Positions 45,900 to 56,489 of a stretch of DNA of 64,000 nucleotides are shown one piece after another (position 1 is the stretch's first letter; each line of letters starts with the position of its first letter). Under the pieces are notes generated by a model. The model had not been told where the DNA came from. It searched no databases and saw only the letters and a list, made by a program, of their open reading frames with translations. Made by a program: the position numbers and the translations under genes. Source of the DNA: Candidatus Nitrotoga sp. SPKER (GTDB lineage: Bacteria; Pseudomonadota; Gammaproteobacteria; Burkholderiales; Gallionellaceae); assembly GCA_003402285.1 (NCBI GenBank), contig QFXG01000009.1, forward strand, positions 62,001 through 126,000. Direction: 5' to 3'.

Positions 45900-46559
45900 T
45901 TAACTTGGTTGCTTGACTACACGTAAATAAGGTTTAACTGTTTTCCAACCTTCTGGGAACATTGCTTTTGCATCATCATCAGATACCGACGGTACGATAA
46001 TTACGTCATCGCCATTTTTCCAATTGACAGGCGTCGCGACTTTAGATTTAGCGGTTAACTGCATGGAATCTAGAACACGTAAGATCTCATCAAAATTTCG
46101 ACCTGTGGACATTGGATAGGTCAGTGTCAATTTAATCTTCTTGTCCGGACCAATAATAAAAACTGAGCGAACAGTTGCATTGGTAGCCGCAGTGCGACCC
46201 TCGGATGTACCCGTTTCTTCAGCGGGTAACATGTTATAAAGCTTCGCTACAGCTAAATTTTCGTCTCCGATCATAGGGTAATTTACAGCATAACCTTGTG
46301 TTTCTTCAATATCTTTTGCCCATTTTTCATGGTTACCCACTGGATCGACACTTAATCCAATTATTTTGCAGTTTCGTTTTTTAAATTCCGGCTCTAGTTT
46401 TGCCATGTACCCTAATTCAGTTGTACATACTGGCGTAAAATCTTTTGGATGAGAAAATAATATTGCCCAGCCGTTGCCAATCCACTCATGAAAATTAATG
46501 GTACCTTGAGTTGTGGGGGCAGTAAAATTTGGTGCTTCATCATTAATCCGTAGTGACAT
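45900..46559 (-). CDS. 1-Cys peroxiredoxin (Prx6 type)
   Basis: A 219-residue thiol peroxidase. The peroxidatic cysteine is in the motif HPKDFTPVCTTELG near residue 45, and the long C-terminal extension (TPVNWKNGDDVIIVP to PYLRVV) is that of the Prx6 subgroup. It reduces hydrogen peroxide and organic peroxides. The ATG at 46559, preceded by GGAGG, gives the canonical MSLRINDEAPNF start, so the 13 upstream in-frame codons are left out. It is a single gene. Confidence 0.93.
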   Translation of the reverse strand: MSLRINDEAPNFTAPTTQGTINFHEWIGNGWAILFSHPKDFTPVCTTELGYMAKLEPEFKKRNCKIIGLSVDPVGNHEKWAKDIEETQGYAVNYPMIGDENLAVAKLYNMLPAEETGTSEGRTAATNATVRSVFIIGPDKKIKLTLTYPMSTGRNFDEILRVLDSMQLTAKSKVATPVNWKNGDDVIIVPSVSDDDAKAMFPEGWKTVKPYLRVVKQPS

Positions 46560-46694
46560 GGTCAATCCTCCGTTTATATTGAAATTATGTTGTAACACCT
46601 TTTACTACTACATATTGATTACACTGTTATTTTTTGTAATCAAATATATTTCTAAGAATCAATTATAAATTCTTTAACGATATAGTACGCTAAT

Positions 46695-48566
46695 TCATAA
46701 AGACATTTTTTGACGAATTGAGGCAACGATACCTGTTGCGTCCAAACCGCATGTAGCCAGCATTTTGCCTGTCTCTCCTTGCGCCAAAAAACGATCTGGC
46801 AATCCAAGTTGGAGCAACGCATTTGTCATACCGTGTTGTTGCAAACACTCCGCCACCGCGCTACCCGCACCGCCCTGGATGGTGTTTTCTTCTATAGTAA
46901 CAAGCAAAGCATGCTCGCGCCCCAAATGCAACACCAGTTCTGTATCGAGAGGCTTAACAAAGCGCATGTTGGCAACCGTGGCATTGAGTGAGTCCGCAGC
47001 ATCAAGCGCTAGGCCAAGCATAGAGCCAAAAGACAAAATTGCGACGCCTGAGCCAGTACGACGCACTTCACCTTTACCTAAAGGCAGCACTTGCATTTCC
47101 TTACGTGATGCAACACCCGGTCCATAGCCCCGCGGATAACGCACAGCGGTCGGGCTATCCAGCTGGAATGCGGTGTATAACAGCTGACGGCATTCGTTCT
47201 CATCAGCAGGAACCATGACTGTCATATTGGGAATGCAGCGTAAAAAACTCAGGTCAAAACTACCTGCATGCGTAGCGCCATCCGCACCGACCAGTCCGGC
47301 ACGATCTATCGCCAGCAGCACCGGCAGGTTTTGAATCGCGATATCGTGTATCAGTTGGTCGTAAGCTCGTTGCAAGAAAGTAGAATAAATCGCCACGACG
47401 GGCTTATAACCTTCGCATGCAAGCCCGGCGGCGAAGGTCAGTGCATGCTGTTCGGCAATACCTACGTCAAAATAACGTTGTGGAAATTTTTTTGAAAATT
47501 CAACCAGACCAGAACCCTCGCACATGGCAGGGGTAATGCCTACTAAACGCTTATCCTGCTCTGCCATATCGCACAACCATTCGCCAAAAACCTGGGTGTA
47601 GGTAGGCTTGCTGGCTTGTCCTTCAACATTTCTCTGGATCGGTTTGGTAACGATGCCTTGCTCTGGATCAAACTTGCCCACACCATGATAGAGCAGACAA
47701 TCTTCCTCTGCGTGCGTGTATCCTTTTCCTTTTTGCGTCACAACATGCAGAAATTGCGGTCCTTTGAGCTGACGTATGTTTCCAAGCGTTGTGACTAAGG
47801 TATCAAGATCATGCCCATCGATCGGACCGATGTAATTGAAACCAAATTCTTCAAACAACGTACCCGGTGTAACCATACCCTTGACATGCTCCTCAGCACG
47901 CTTAGCAAATTCAAGTACTGGCGGTATACCTTTCAGCATTTTTTCACTACCGCGTCGCATGGCAGAATAAAAGCGTCCTGACATCAACTTGGCAAAATAA
48001 TTATTGAGCGCACCGACTGGCCGCGAGATGGACATGTCATTGTCATTGAGGATCACCAGCAGGTTGGTATTCATCGCACCGGCATTGTTAAGCGCCTCAA
48101 ATGCCATGCCACCGCTCATCGCGCCATCACCAATGATAGCCACCGCACAGCGATCGCTTCCATCAATTTTCGCCGCCACTGACATTCCCAAAGCTGCGCT
48201 GATCGATGTGCTGGAATGCGCGGTACCGAAGGCATCGTAAACACTTTCAGCGCGATTAGGAAAACCTGAAATACCACCTGCCATGCGCAGGGTTTTCATT
48301 GCTTCGCGGCGTTCCGTAAGTATCTTGTGTGCGTAAGTTTGGTGACCCACATCCCACACCAGTCTGTCATACGGTGTATTAAAAACGTAGTGCAATGCAA
48401 TGGTTAATTCTATCGTACCAAGATTAGAAGACAGATGACCACCCGTCTTACTCACAGACTCCACCAAAAATTGACGCAACTCATTCGCCAGTTGGGGCAA
48501 TTGCTTGCGATCCAACTGACGCAAGACTTCTGGGGTATTGATGGTATTGAGCAACGACACCATCAA
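46695..48566 (-). CDS. dxs: 1-deoxy-D-xylulose-5-phosphate synthase
   Basis: A 623-residue thiamine-diphosphate enzyme, the first step of the MEP isoprenoid pathway. The ThDP motif [19 protein letters not shown] is near residue 145, the [18 protein letters not shown] start motif near 42 and the transketolase central motif [18 protein letters not shown] near 360. It overlaps the ispA stop by four bases, so xseB-ispA-dxs is a coupled operon. Confidence 0.96.
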   Translation of the reverse strand: MMVSLLNTINTPEVLRQLDRKQLPQLANELRQFLVESVSKTGGHLSSNLGTIELTIALHYVFNTPYDRLVWDVGHQTYAHKILTERREAMKTLRMAGGISGFPNRAESVYDAFGTAHSSTSISAALGMSVAAKIDGSDRCAVAIIGDGAMSGGMAFEALNNAGAMNTNLLVILNDNDMSISRPVGALNNYFAKLMSGRFYSAMRRGSEKMLKGIPPVLEFAKRAEEHVKGMVTPGTLFEEFGFNYIGPIDGHDLDTLVTTLGNIRQLKGPQFLHVVTQKGKGYTHAEEDCLLYHGVGKFDPEQGIVTKPIQRNVEGQASKPTYTQVFGEWLCDMAEQDKRLVGITPAMCEGSGLVEFSKKFPQRYFDVGIAEQHALTFAAGLACEGYKPVVAIYSTFLQRAYDQLIHDIAIQNLPVLLAIDRAGLVGADGATHAGSFDLSFLRCIPNMTVMVPADENECRQLLYTAFQLDSPTAVRYPRGYGPGVASRKEMQVLPLGKGEVRRTGSGVAILSFGSMLGLALDAADSLNATVANMRFVKPLDTELVLHLGREHALLVTIEENTIQGGAGSAVAECLQQHGMTNALLQLGLPDRFLAQGETGKMLATCGLDATGIVASIRQKMSL

Positions 48567-49474
48567 AACTTTCTTAATAAAATAAAATTAGCCATCTCAC
48601 GTAAGCGACGCGCTGGCTCGCCGAACTCCGCCAGCGCTTCCAATGCTTCGCTATGCAATTCCGCCGCCATCTGTTTAGCTGCCTGCACGCCAAGCAGCGT
48701 GACATAAGTTGGCTTGTCTTGTTTAGCATCCTTACCTGCGGTTTTACCTAAAGTAACCGTATCCGCCTCACTATCGAGTACATCGTCCACCACCTGAAAA
48801 GCCAATCCGACACATTTCCCATAGCGATCAAGCCTGGCCAATTCCACTTCCTCTAGCGGAGACCCACACTGCGCACCAAGTAAAACAGCAGCACGAATCA
48901 ACGCACCTGTTTTATGAATGTGCATAAATTCAAGTTCCGGCACACTCAGTTGGTTGCCCACACTCGTTAAATCAATCGCTTGTCCGCCCGCCATACCACG
49001 CGACCCGGATGCTGTAGCCAATAGCTTGATCATAGCCAATTGTTGCGCAGCATCATTACTGAGTTGATGCTCGGTCAGCAACTGAAACGCCAAACTTTGT
49101 AAACTGTCACCGACCAGCAGCGCAGTGGCATCATCGTACTCAACATGACAGGTGGGTTTACCTCGTCGAAGCACATCGTTATCCATGCATGGCATGTCGT
49201 CGTGTACCAATGAATAAGCGTGTATCAGTTCAACGGCAGCAGCGACTATGTTGACGCGCATGCTGTCCGCCCCAACTAAATCACCCGCAGCAAAAGCCAG
49301 CAGCGGACGCACCCGCTTACCTCCTTCCAATACGCTGTAGCGCATGGCTGCATGCAGACGCTGCGGAGCAATGTCCGGTTGTGGCAACAACTGTTGTAAC
49401 TGATCCTCGAAACGACTCTGATGGGAACTCGCCCAAATTTGAAAATCAATACCAAGCATCTTGGCGTTAGTCAT
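48563..49474 (-). CDS. ispA: Farnesyl/geranyl diphosphate synthase
   Basis: A 303-residue polyprenyl synthase with the first aspartate-rich motif in [20 protein letters not shown] near residue 93 and the second in [14 protein letters not shown] near 231. The ATG at 49474 is chosen because it overlaps the xseB stop (ATGACTAA); the frame extends 31 codons further but has no reason to start there. It elongates isoprenoid diphosphates made from the Dxs product, whose gene lies downstream. Confidence 0.94.
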   Translation of the reverse strand: MTNAKMLGIDFQIWASSHQSRFEDQLQQLLPQPDIAPQRLHAAMRYSVLEGGKRVRPLLAFAAGDLVGADSMRVNIVAAAVELIHAYSLVHDDMPCMDNDVLRRGKPTCHVEYDDATALLVGDSLQSLAFQLLTEHQLSNDAAQQLAMIKLLATASGSRGMAGGQAIDLTSVGNQLSVPELEFMHIHKTGALIRAAVLLGAQCGSPLEEVELARLDRYGKCVGLAFQVVDDVLDSEADTVTLGKTAGKDAKQDKPTYVTLLGVQAAKQMAAELHSEALEALAEFGEPARRLREMANFILLRKF

Positions 49475-49730
49475 CTTCTGGCTTTGCAAAATCACTCGCG
49501 CTATTAGAATTAGTAGAAAAATTTTGTAGCGTACCTTCTTCCAGGATACGCACCTGCTGCTGCGCATCCTCCAAACGCCCTCGGCAAATCTGTAACAGCT
49601 CAGCGCCGCGTCGATAAGCTGACAGCGAGTCCTCCAACGACAACTTGCCTACCTCCATGTCAGCGACTACTTGTTCCAGTTCGGCCAGTGCTACCTCAAA
49701 GCTGGGTGTTTTTTGGGATTTTACTGCCAT
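49467..49730 (-). CDS. xseB: Exodeoxyribonuclease VII small subunit
   Basis: An 87-residue helical protein with the XseB core SFEVALAELEQVVADMEVGK and LSLEDSLSAYRRGAELLQIC. It forms exonuclease VII with XseA, which is encoded elsewhere. The C-terminal 20 residues are low-complexity (NFSTNSNSASDF). First gene of the xseB-ispA-dxs operon. Confidence 0.94.
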   Translation of the reverse strand: MAVKSQKTPSFEVALAELEQVVADMEVGKLSLEDSLSAYRRGAELLQICRGRLEDAQQQVRILEEGTLQNFSTNSNSASDFAKPEDD

Positions 49731-49780
49731 GTATGTACATTCCGTTTACTAATGTTGCGGCGTATTTTACCTTAATCAGC

Positions 49781-50185
49781 CTATTTTCGTTCTTTAAGTA
49801 AATCACGAATTTCCGTAAGGAGCACCTCTTCATTTGAAATTTTTGGCAGCTCTGCCGGTTTCTCTTCTGATTCCCTCTTTAATGAATTTATACCTTTTAT
49901 AGCCACAAATATTGCAAAAGCAATAATCGCAAAATCAATCATTGACTGGATGAATTTTCCGTAACTGATCACAACAGCGGGTGCTCCCCCTCTGGCCTCC
50001 TGTACGGTGAATGCCAAACTGGAAAAATCAACTCCGCCTAAGAGAACTCCAATTGGAGGCATAATTATATCGCCAACAAAAGACGAGACAATTTTACCAA
50101 ATGCAGCTCCAATAATAATACCTACGGCCATATCAATAACATTACCCTTGACAGCAAACTCCTTGAATTCTTTCATCATACCCAT
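49781..50185 (-). CDS. mscL: Large-conductance mechanosensitive channel
   Basis: A 134-residue protein with TM1 ([23 protein letters not shown]), the periplasmic loop and TM2 ([19 protein letters not shown]), and the C-terminal helical bundle. The start [12 protein letters not shown] is canonical; an alternative ATG three codons upstream is the annotated one and is preceded by AAGGAGAA. It opens in the inner membrane under hypo-osmotic shock. Confidence 0.95.
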   Translation of the reverse strand: MGMMKEFKEFAVKGNVIDMAVGIIIGAAFGKIVSSFVGDIIMPPIGVLLGGVDFSSLAFTVQEARGGAPAVVISYGKFIQSMIDFAIIAFAIFVAIKGINSLKRESEEKPAELPKISNEEVLLTEIRDLLKERK

Positions 50186-50603
50186 GATATTTCTCCTTCA
50201 TATTAAGGTGATTGAATATATTACCAGTGTGACTTAAAACTCAATTCCCATCAGTATTGCCATGGATACCTCCGTTTCTTGGATTTAGCTGCCCTAAACA
50301 AGCATCCAAACTCATGTGGCTGATGAGTCTAGGGTTTAAGTTTAACATCCAACGAACACAATTGGGCACAACGAGAGGGGAGGCAAAACTACTTTCTAAA
50401 TCGCAGTAGTTAACCTAAACGTAGCGGACGCTACACGGCTTTGCGCGCGCGCCGTCCGCTTGACTACCGACAGTAGCTGTAACTATTAAACACGGGGATG
50501 TGGAGAAGATGAAGCGGTGGGATCGTAATACCACCGCGAAAGCGATTTAGTGAACGTATGTTTAGTCAATATTTAGTGCGAACCTAATTTTTTCTTAAGG
50601 TCA
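50186..50603. other. Intergenic region between mscL and efp
   Basis: About 420 bases with no convincing gene. The hairpin at 50423-50460 is the only structure seen. Confidence 0.4.
50423..50460. repeat. GC-rich inverted repeat, possible terminator stem
   Basis: AGCGGACG (50423-50430) and CGTCCGCT (50453-50460) are perfect inverted copies. The loop contains an alternating GC run. No T-tract follows on either strand. Confidence 0.4.
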
Positions 50604-51164
50604 TCAAGCATTAACACGGCGCTTAAATTCGCCAGTACGTGTATCAATTTCAATTTGATCACCAATTTCACAAAATGCAGCCACTTGTAACTCAATACCA
50701 GAACCAATTTTGGCAGGCTTCATTACTTTGCCAGAGGTATCACCACGCGCTGCTGGTTCGGTGTAGATAATTTCACGTACAACAGTATTGGGCAAATCAA
50801 CCGAAATAGCTTTATCGTTGTAAAAAACCATCTCGCAAGCCATGCCATCTTCGAGGTAGTTAAGTGATTCACCCAAATTTTCTTTTTCCACTTCATACTG
50901 ATTGTAATCAGCATCCATAAACACATACATAGGATCCGCAAAGTAAGAATACGTAGCATCCTTACGGTCAAGTAAAACTATTTCAAATTTGTCGTCTGCC
51001 CTATAGATTGCCTCGCTCGGCGAGTCTGTTAACAAATTCTTAAATTTCATTTTAACTACCGAACCATTCCGGCCAGAGCGGGTATATTCTGCCTTCAACA
51101 CCACCATGGGGTCACTACCGATCATGACAACGTTACCTGCGCGCAGTTCCTGTGCTATTTTCAT
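50604..51164 (-). CDS. efp: Elongation factor P
   Basis: A 186-residue translation factor that relieves ribosome stalling at polyproline. The KOW-like N domain carries the modifiable arginine in [14 protein letters not shown] (Arg32), the residue rhamnosylated by EarP, rather than the lysine of EpmA-type EF-P. The C-terminal signature is [16 protein letters not shown]. earP lies 10 bases upstream on the same strand, which completes the pair. Confidence 0.96.
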   Translation of the reverse strand: MKIAQELRAGNVVMIGSDPMVVLKAEYTRSGRNGSVVKMKFKNLLTDSPSEAIYRADDKFEIVLLDRKDATYSYFADPMYVFMDADYNQYEVEKENLGESLNYLEDGMACEMVFYNDKAISVDLPNTVVREIIYTEPAARGDTSGKVMKPAKIGSGIELQVAAFCEIGDQIEIDTRTGEFKRRVNA

Positions 51165-51174
51165 ATCTGCTTAC

Positions 51175-52443
51175 CTATAAATCTGATTTACATTCCAAGC
51201 TGCGCATTCTATCAATTTTTTGAACAAAATTCAGCAAATTCAAAACCAGACTATTGCCGGATAAATGTTGCGACCATTCGCGCGCATGTCTCTGTAATAG
51301 CACTTTGTGCTCCCAGTATTCATTCCAGACGGACTTTAAGTTTGTCGAAGCCATTTGACCTTCATTTTGTCCAATGTTCCATCTTTGCCACAAGCTATAT
51401 AGTGCTTTTGTTGCGTCTAGCTGCAAGCCAGAACAATACAACTCCATAAAAGCGCTCAATTTCTTTAAATGCACCTTATCCTGTTGAGGATAGATGTGCC
51501 AAACAAATGGCTTACCTGCCCATTGCGCGCGAACACAAGAATCTTCCCCTCGCACGAAGTTAATATCACAAGCCCACAACAATTCGTCGTAACGTTCCTG
51601 TTCAATAAACGGCAATACTCGAACTTCCAAATTACCATACTGCAATATATCACCCGCTACAACATGTTTCTTCCCAAAAAAAGCTGCCACCTGAGGCAAC
51701 ACACAATCTTCCGGCACTAAACACAGTATTGGAACATTGGCCTTCGCCCAAGTGGAGAGTAATTCTGGCAGCGCGATGTTTTCATAACAGAATAACGACA
51801 CACGCACTTCATCAGGTTTAGGCAATGGCACGCTCAGTGCTCGCCAAAATGCAGCCTGCGTGTGCAACTCACTCTGAAATGCATCACGCCGTGCAATAAG
51901 AACTCGCTCCAACAGCAAACCACCAGTTTGCTTAATGAACCCCGGGAAAAAGAAATATTTAATCAGTGGTAAAACCGGATGTGGCGAAGATAGGCCATGA
52001 CAACCAGCCACCCATTCTTCCGCGCTGAGGTATTCCAGGTTAATCCAAATCGGCTTGCACTCTTGCGCCACCATCGCTGCCACATAATACTCAGGCAGCT
52101 CACATGCGAATGCCTCAATCACCAGTTGCGCCGGCTCTACCTTTGGAAAAGGACGCTTCAAAAAAGCTGAACTCCAGTTCCAGATTTCCACGCCAAGGCA
52201 ATGTTGTATTAGCATATCTGGAAAGATTGCCGGGTGTAACCTGCGAAAGCTCAACAAATCATCCACCCATAGCCGCACTGTCATATCATGCTCGTGCACT
52301 AGTTGTTTAGCGAGCCGCCAGCACACACCAATGTCACCGAAATTGTCTATCACGGCGCAAAAGATATCGCAGGTAATGGGTTTATCATTCCATTCGTAAT
52401 TTGTATTTATTTTTATGTTCCAAATAAAAAAGCCCCATACCAA
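51175..52443 (-). CDS. earP: EF-P arginine 32 rhamnosyltransferase EarP
   Basis: A GT-B-type transferase of about 400 residues using dTDP-rhamnose to modify Arg32 of EF-P. The family start DIFCAVIDNFGDIGVCWRLA is clear, as are GLSSPHPVLPLIKYFFFPGF near residue 155 and the donor-site motif FVRGEDSCVRAQWAGKPFVW near 325. The start is a problem. The only standard in-frame start upstream of this motif is TTG 52443, inside the pnp terminator loop. An ATG at 52393 is out of frame by one base, and dropping one G there would give MNDKPITCDIFC. The true start may therefore be non-canonical, or there is a frameshift or sequence error. Confidence 0.88.
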   Translation of the reverse strand: MVWGFFIWNIKINTNYEWNDKPITCDIFCAVIDNFGDIGVCWRLAKQLVHEHDMTVRLWVDDLLSFRRLHPAIFPDMLIQHCLGVEIWNWSSAFLKRPFPKVEPAQLVIEAFACELPEYYVAAMVAQECKPIWINLEYLSAEEWVAGCHGLSSPHPVLPLIKYFFFPGFIKQTGGLLLERVLIARRDAFQSELHTQAAFWRALSVPLPKPDEVRVSLFCYENIALPELLSTWAKANVPILCLVPEDCVLPQVAAFFGKKHVVAGDILQYGNLEVRVLPFIEQERYDELLWACDINFVRGEDSCVRAQWAGKPFVWHIYPQQDKVHLKKLSAFMELYCSGLQLDATKALYSLWQRWNIGQNEGQMASTNLKSVWNEYWEHKVLLQRHAREWSQHLSGNSLVLNLLNFVQKIDRMRSLECKSDL

Positions 52444-52449
52444 GGGGCT
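52424..52449 (-). terminator. Intrinsic terminator of pnp
   Basis: On the minus strand, AGCCCC pairs with GGGGCT around a 7-base loop, followed by a T-rich tract (TTTTTAT). It lies 42 bases after the pnp stop and just before earP. Confidence 0.8.
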
Positions 52450-52490
52450 GTTTTATTGCACCATTTTTTAGTGCACTCTGTTTTCAACCT

Positions 52491-54602
52491 TTACTCTGGA
52501 ACAGAAATTCCAGGCTCTGGCACAATCAAAGCCTTCATACTTAAGCGCAAACGTCCTTTCTCATCGGCCTCCAGTACTTTGACTTTTACAACCTGACCTT
52601 CTTTCAGGACATCCGACACGACATTAATACGCTCATTTGAAATTTGTGAGATGTGAAGCAAACCATCTTTCCCCGGCATGATATTCACAATCGCACCAAA
52701 ATCCAGCAACTTAACCACTGGGCCTTCATAAATTTTGCCTACCTCAACTTCCGCTACAATATCTTCAATACGTTTTTTTGCTAACATCCCACCTTCACCG
52801 CTAGTACTGGCTATAGTTACGTTACCTTCATCATCTATATCGATAGTGGTACCCGTCTCTTCAGTTAACGCACGTATCACAGCACCACCCTTACCAATCA
52901 CATCACGAATTTTTTCCGGGTTGATCTTGATTTTGATCATGCGTGGCGCATGTGCCGACACTTCTTCGCGTACCGTAGGCATAGCCTGTTTCATGATACC
53001 AAGAATATGCAAACGTCCTTCGCGCGCTTGACTCAAAGCCACTTGCATAATTTCACTCGTTATGCCGTTGATTTTGATGTCCATTTGCAATGCCGTAATA
53101 CCCTGTTCCGACCCTGCCACCTTAAAATCCATGTCGCCCAGATGATCTTCATCTCCAAGAATATCGGTCAGTACAGCAAAACGATTACCTTCTTTAATCA
53201 ACCCCATCGCAATACCTGCAACATGAGTCTTGACTGGCACACCGGCATCCATCATCGCCAAACAACCACCACATACTGAGGCCATTGAACTGGATCCATT
53301 AGACTCGGTGATTTCAGAAACCACACGAATAGAATATCCGAACTCTTCCTCATTCGGCAACGCTGCAACTAAAGCACGCTTTGCCAAACGACCGTGGCCA
53401 ATTTCACGTCGCTTTGGTGTGCCGACGCGACCAGTTTCGCCAGTGGAATAGGGGGGGAAATTATAATGAAGCATGAAGCGATCCAAATATTCACCTTGCA
53501 AGGCATCGATTTTTTGCGCATCGCGAGCAGTACCGAGGGTGGTCACTACCAGTGCCTGCGTTTCACCACGGGTAAACAGCGCTGAACCATGCGTACGTGG
53601 CAAGACGCCAGTACGTATGGTAATCGGACGTACAGTACGTGTATCACGCCCGTCAATGCGAGGTTCGCCGCTTAATATCTGGCCTCGCACAATTTTAGAT
53701 TCCAATGCCTGGAACAGATCATTAAGATGATTTTTGGGAACCGAACCATTTTCTGATGCAAACACAGTCTCCAAAACACGCGTACGAATCGCATCCACCT
53801 GATTGCTACGCGCCTGTTTCTCGCGAACGGCATATGCTTGTTGTAAGTTAATTTCGGCTAGTTCGGCAATTTTTGAACTCAACAAAATGTCATGGGCAGG
53901 CGCATTCCAATCCCAATCCGGTGCACCCACTGCATCCGCCATTTCGATGATCGCCTGAATCACCGCTTGCATTTGCTGGTGACCAAACATGACCGCGCCC
54001 AGCATAATGTCTTCCGATAACTCTTGCGCTTCTGACTCCACCATCAAAACTGCCTGTTCCGTACCAGCAACAACTAGATCCATCTTGGATAGAGTAAGCT
54101 GCTCTGCAGTCGGGTTGAGTACATACTCATTGTTAAGATAGCCGACACGCGCCGCGCCTATGGGGCCATCAAACGGAATTCCGGACAGCGCCAAGGCAGC
54201 AGAGGCACCAATCATGGCAGGAATATCAGAATCGATCTGATTATCGGAAGATATCACCGTAGCAACAATTTGCACTTCATTGTAAAAACCTTCCGGGAAT
54301 AGCGGGCGCAACGGACGATCGATTAAACGAGACGTCAAGACTTCCTTTTCACTAGGACGTCCTTCACGTCGAAAGAAACCACCTGGAATTTTACCTGCAG
54401 CATAGGTGCGTTCCTGATAATCCACAGTCAATGGGAAGAAATCCTGCTCTGGTTTGGCATCTTTCCTGCCTACCACGGTGACCAGCACGACCGTATCATC
54501 CAGGCTGACAACGACTGCTCCGCTAGCCTGACGTGCGATTTCCCCAGTTTCCAAGGTGAGTTGATGATTGCCATACGCTAATGTTTTCTTATAGTGACTC
54601 AA
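52491..54602 (-). CDS. pnp: Polyribonucleotide nucleotidyltransferase
   Basis: A 703-residue trimeric 3'-5' phosphorolytic RNase. There are two RNase PH domains ([20 protein letters not shown] near residue 43; [19 protein letters not shown] near 335), a KH domain ([20 protein letters not shown] near 560) and an S1 domain ([18 protein letters not shown] near 625). It degrades mRNA and is part of the degradosome in many bacteria. It lies after rpsO, separated by the hairpin at 54682-54707. Confidence 0.97.
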   Translation of the reverse strand: MSHYKKTLAYGNHQLTLETGEIARQASGAVVVSLDDTVVLVTVVGRKDAKPEQDFFPLTVDYQERTYAAGKIPGGFFRREGRPSEKEVLTSRLIDRPLRPLFPEGFYNEVQIVATVISSDNQIDSDIPAMIGASAALALSGIPFDGPIGAARVGYLNNEYVLNPTAEQLTLSKMDLVVAGTEQAVLMVESEAQELSEDIMLGAVMFGHQQMQAVIQAIIEMADAVGAPDWDWNAPAHDILLSSKIAELAEINLQQAYAVREKQARSNQVDAIRTRVLETVFASENGSVPKNHLNDLFQALESKIVRGQILSGEPRIDGRDTRTVRPITIRTGVLPRTHGSALFTRGETQALVVTTLGTARDAQKIDALQGEYLDRFMLHYNFPPYSTGETGRVGTPKRREIGHGRLAKRALVAALPNEEEFGYSIRVVSEITESNGSSSMASVCGGCLAMMDAGVPVKTHVAGIAMGLIKEGNRFAVLTDILGDEDHLGDMDFKVAGSEQGITALQMDIKINGITSEIMQVALSQAREGRLHILGIMKQAMPTVREEVSAHAPRMIKIKINPEKIRDVIGKGGAVIRALTEETGTTIDIDDEGNVTIASTSGEGGMLAKKRIEDIVAEVEVGKIYEGPVVKLLDFGAIVNIMPGKDGLLHISQISNERINVVSDVLKEGQVVKVKVLEADEKGRLRLSMKALIVPEPGISVPE

Positions 54603-54681
54603 AGTACGCCTCTCTGTGCATGACGTGGCGCTAATGCACCATGAAGTAAAGCCATCATTGGGATAAATTCCCCCAAAACTA

Positions 54682-54707
54682 AAGTGGGTCGCATCTGCGA
54701 CCCACTT
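54682..54707 (-). terminator. rpsO-pnp intergenic hairpin (terminator/RNase processing site)
   Basis: AAGTGGGTCGCA and TGCGACCCACTT form a perfect 12-base-pair stem with a 2-base gap between the arms, which must open into a small loop. On the minus strand it is followed by TAGTTTT. The equivalent place in other bacteria holds the rpsO terminator and the pnp leader cut by RNase III; the same role is inferred here. Confidence 0.7.
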
Positions 54708-54715
54708 AATAATTA

Positions 54716-54985
54716 TTACTTGCGCAATTCCAAACGCTGAATCAGCGCACGGTAGCTGCTCTCATTCTTACCCTTAAGGTAATCCAAGAGCTTGCGGCGA
54801 CGGCTCACCAATCGCAACAGACCACGACGAGAATGGTGATCCTTTATGTGCTCCTTAAAATGACCAGTCAAGTAGTTGATACGAGCAGTCATCAGTGCAA
54901 CCTGCACTTCTGGTGAGCCAGTATCACCTTTAATTCGTTGGTAATCAGTCACAATTTGCGCTTTTTGCGCTGCCGTAATAGACAT
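54716..54985 (-). CDS. rpsO: 30S ribosomal protein S15
   Basis: An 89-residue protein binding 16S rRNA. The ATG at 54985 ([10 protein letters not shown]) is chosen because it gives the family's usual length; three in-frame codons upstream are omitted. Landmarks are [17 protein letters not shown] and [20 protein letters not shown]. Followed by the hairpin before pnp. Confidence 0.97.
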   Translation of the reverse strand: MSITAAQKAQIVTDYQRIKGDTGSPEVQVALMTARINYLTGHFKEHIKDHHSRRGLLRLVSRRRKLLDYLKGKNESSYRALIQRLELRK

Positions 54986-55120
54986 AATATCCACACTCCC
55001 CTAAATAAAAAAGTGCCGCATTTTACTCTCGAATGCGGCGGTTACTCAAGTCTATTCGAACAAGAACGATTCACTCTCTCCAGCGCTTCTATCAGAAATA
55101 TTTTTCGATAACACTGAAAT

Positions 55121-56035
55121 CTATTCTCTACGAGCAGCATTTTTAGCCACGCTGGACAATAATCTTACTGGAGTCAGTCGCTGTTCGATAAGATCGGCTA
55201 CTCCAATGAAACACCCTGCTCCATATAATCGAATTTTGCCGTCCGGCAATGCTACTTCAATGACAAGCCGCTGCCCTTGAGCAATACGGGTCACTTGCAT
55301 CTCATCCAGATCAAGCACAGGTAAATCTTGCAGCAAACTATCTAGCGGCAGAATATATGCCTCTCGTTCTAGGATGGTTACCGACTCGATTTGCGCCAAA
55401 TTATGCGCATTTTCAAGGCCGAATCGGCCAATCGCTGTACGACGTAATCCTTTTAGGTGTGCACCACACCCCAAAGCCAATCCAATATCCTCGGCCAGCG
55501 TGCGCACGTATGTACCCTTACTGCAACGTACTGTAATCTCCATCTCGTCACCAGCGAAACGCTCTAATATCAACTCGTGAATGATTACGCTACGGCTCGC
55601 TCGTATTACCGTTTCGCCCTTACGAATGTATTCATACAGTGGTTTTCCCTGATGTTTGATGGCGCTGTGCATAGGCGGCATCTGCTGAATTTCACCGATA
55701 AAATTGCGTAACACCGCGCATACCTGTGCTTGATTCAACTCTACAGCACAGGTACTTGTAATTTCGCCCTCGGCATCACCTGTAGTAGTGGTTTGGCCAA
55801 GCCGAATCAATGCACAATAAGTTTTGTCTGCCTCCAGCAATGAGCTAGTGAACTTAGTAGCCTCGCCAAAACAAACAGGTAACAGACCAGTCGCCAGGGG
55901 ATCCAGCGTACCAGTGTGCCCTGCTTTCTCCGCCTGAAACAGGCGGCGTACCTTTTGCAAGGCAATATTGGAACTGAGTCCTAGAGGCTTGTCGAACAAC
56001 AAAACGCCGTCTAATGGACGCATTACGCGGGTCAT
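55121..56035 (-). CDS. truB: tRNA pseudouridine-55 synthase
   Basis: A 304-residue enzyme with the catalytic aspartate in GHTGTLDPLATGLLPV near residue 40 and the family start RPLDGVLLFDKPLGLSSN. It makes pseudouridine in the T-loop of tRNAs. One intergenic base separates it from the rbfA stop, so it is in the nusA-infB-rbfA-truB operon. A start at the second methionine (MRPLDG) is also possible. Confidence 0.95.
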   Translation of the reverse strand: MTRVMRPLDGVLLFDKPLGLSSNIALQKVRRLFQAEKAGHTGTLDPLATGLLPVCFGEATKFTSSLLEADKTYCALIRLGQTTTTGDAEGEITSTCAVELNQAQVCAVLRNFIGEIQQMPPMHSAIKHQGKPLYEYIRKGETVIRASRSVIIHELILERFAGDEMEITVRCSKGTYVRTLAEDIGLALGCGAHLKGLRRTAIGRFGLENAHNLAQIESVTILEREAYILPLDSLLQDLPVLDLDEMQVTRIAQGQRLVIEVALPDGKIRLYGAGCFIGVADLIEQRLTPVRLLSSVAKNAARRE

Positions 56036-56036
56036 A

Positions 56037-56489
56037 TTATCTTCTCGAGATGTCCTTCGCTACCGCCTTGCTAGGAGGATGGTCGATTTCGTCCTCTTCT
56101 GACAAGCGACCCAAAGAAGCTTCGGAAGAGCTGTTTAATGTTTTGTCGCTGGCAACCGCTTGATCAATCAGCTTCGATAAATGTGCGCCGCGTTCAATCG
56201 ACGGGTCATAAATAAAATGAAGTTGCGGCATGATGCGCAACTTCATTGAATGCGCGAGTTGGCTACGCAAATAACCACTTGCATGCTCCAAACCTTGTTG
56301 AACTGCATCGCTTACGCCGTCTAGGGTCGTGTAGAACACCTTGGCGTGCGAATAATCTTTAGTTACCTCAACTCCCGTGAGGGTAATCATGCGCACGCGC
56401 GGATCTTTCACATCAAGGCGCAACAGTTGAGCTACTTCGCGCTGAATCTGCTCAGCTATTCGGTCTGTCCTAGTATAGCCTTTAGGCAT
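56037..56489 (-). CDS. rbfA: Ribosome-binding factor A
   Basis: A 150-residue KH-fold protein for 16S rRNA 5'-end maturation and cold adaptation. It has the family start [20 protein letters not shown] and [26 protein letters not shown], given here by its ends. The C-terminal 30 residues are a charged tail beyond the usual domain. The infB stop overlaps its start by 8 bases. Confidence 0.93.
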   Translation of the reverse strand: MPKGYTRTDRIAEQIQREVAQLLRLDVKDPRVRMITLTGVEVTKDYSHAKVFYTTLDGVSDAVQQGLEHASGYLRSQLAHSMKLRIMPQLHFIYDPSIERGAHLSKLIDQAVASDKTLNSSSEASLGRLSEEDEIDHPPSKAVAKDISRR

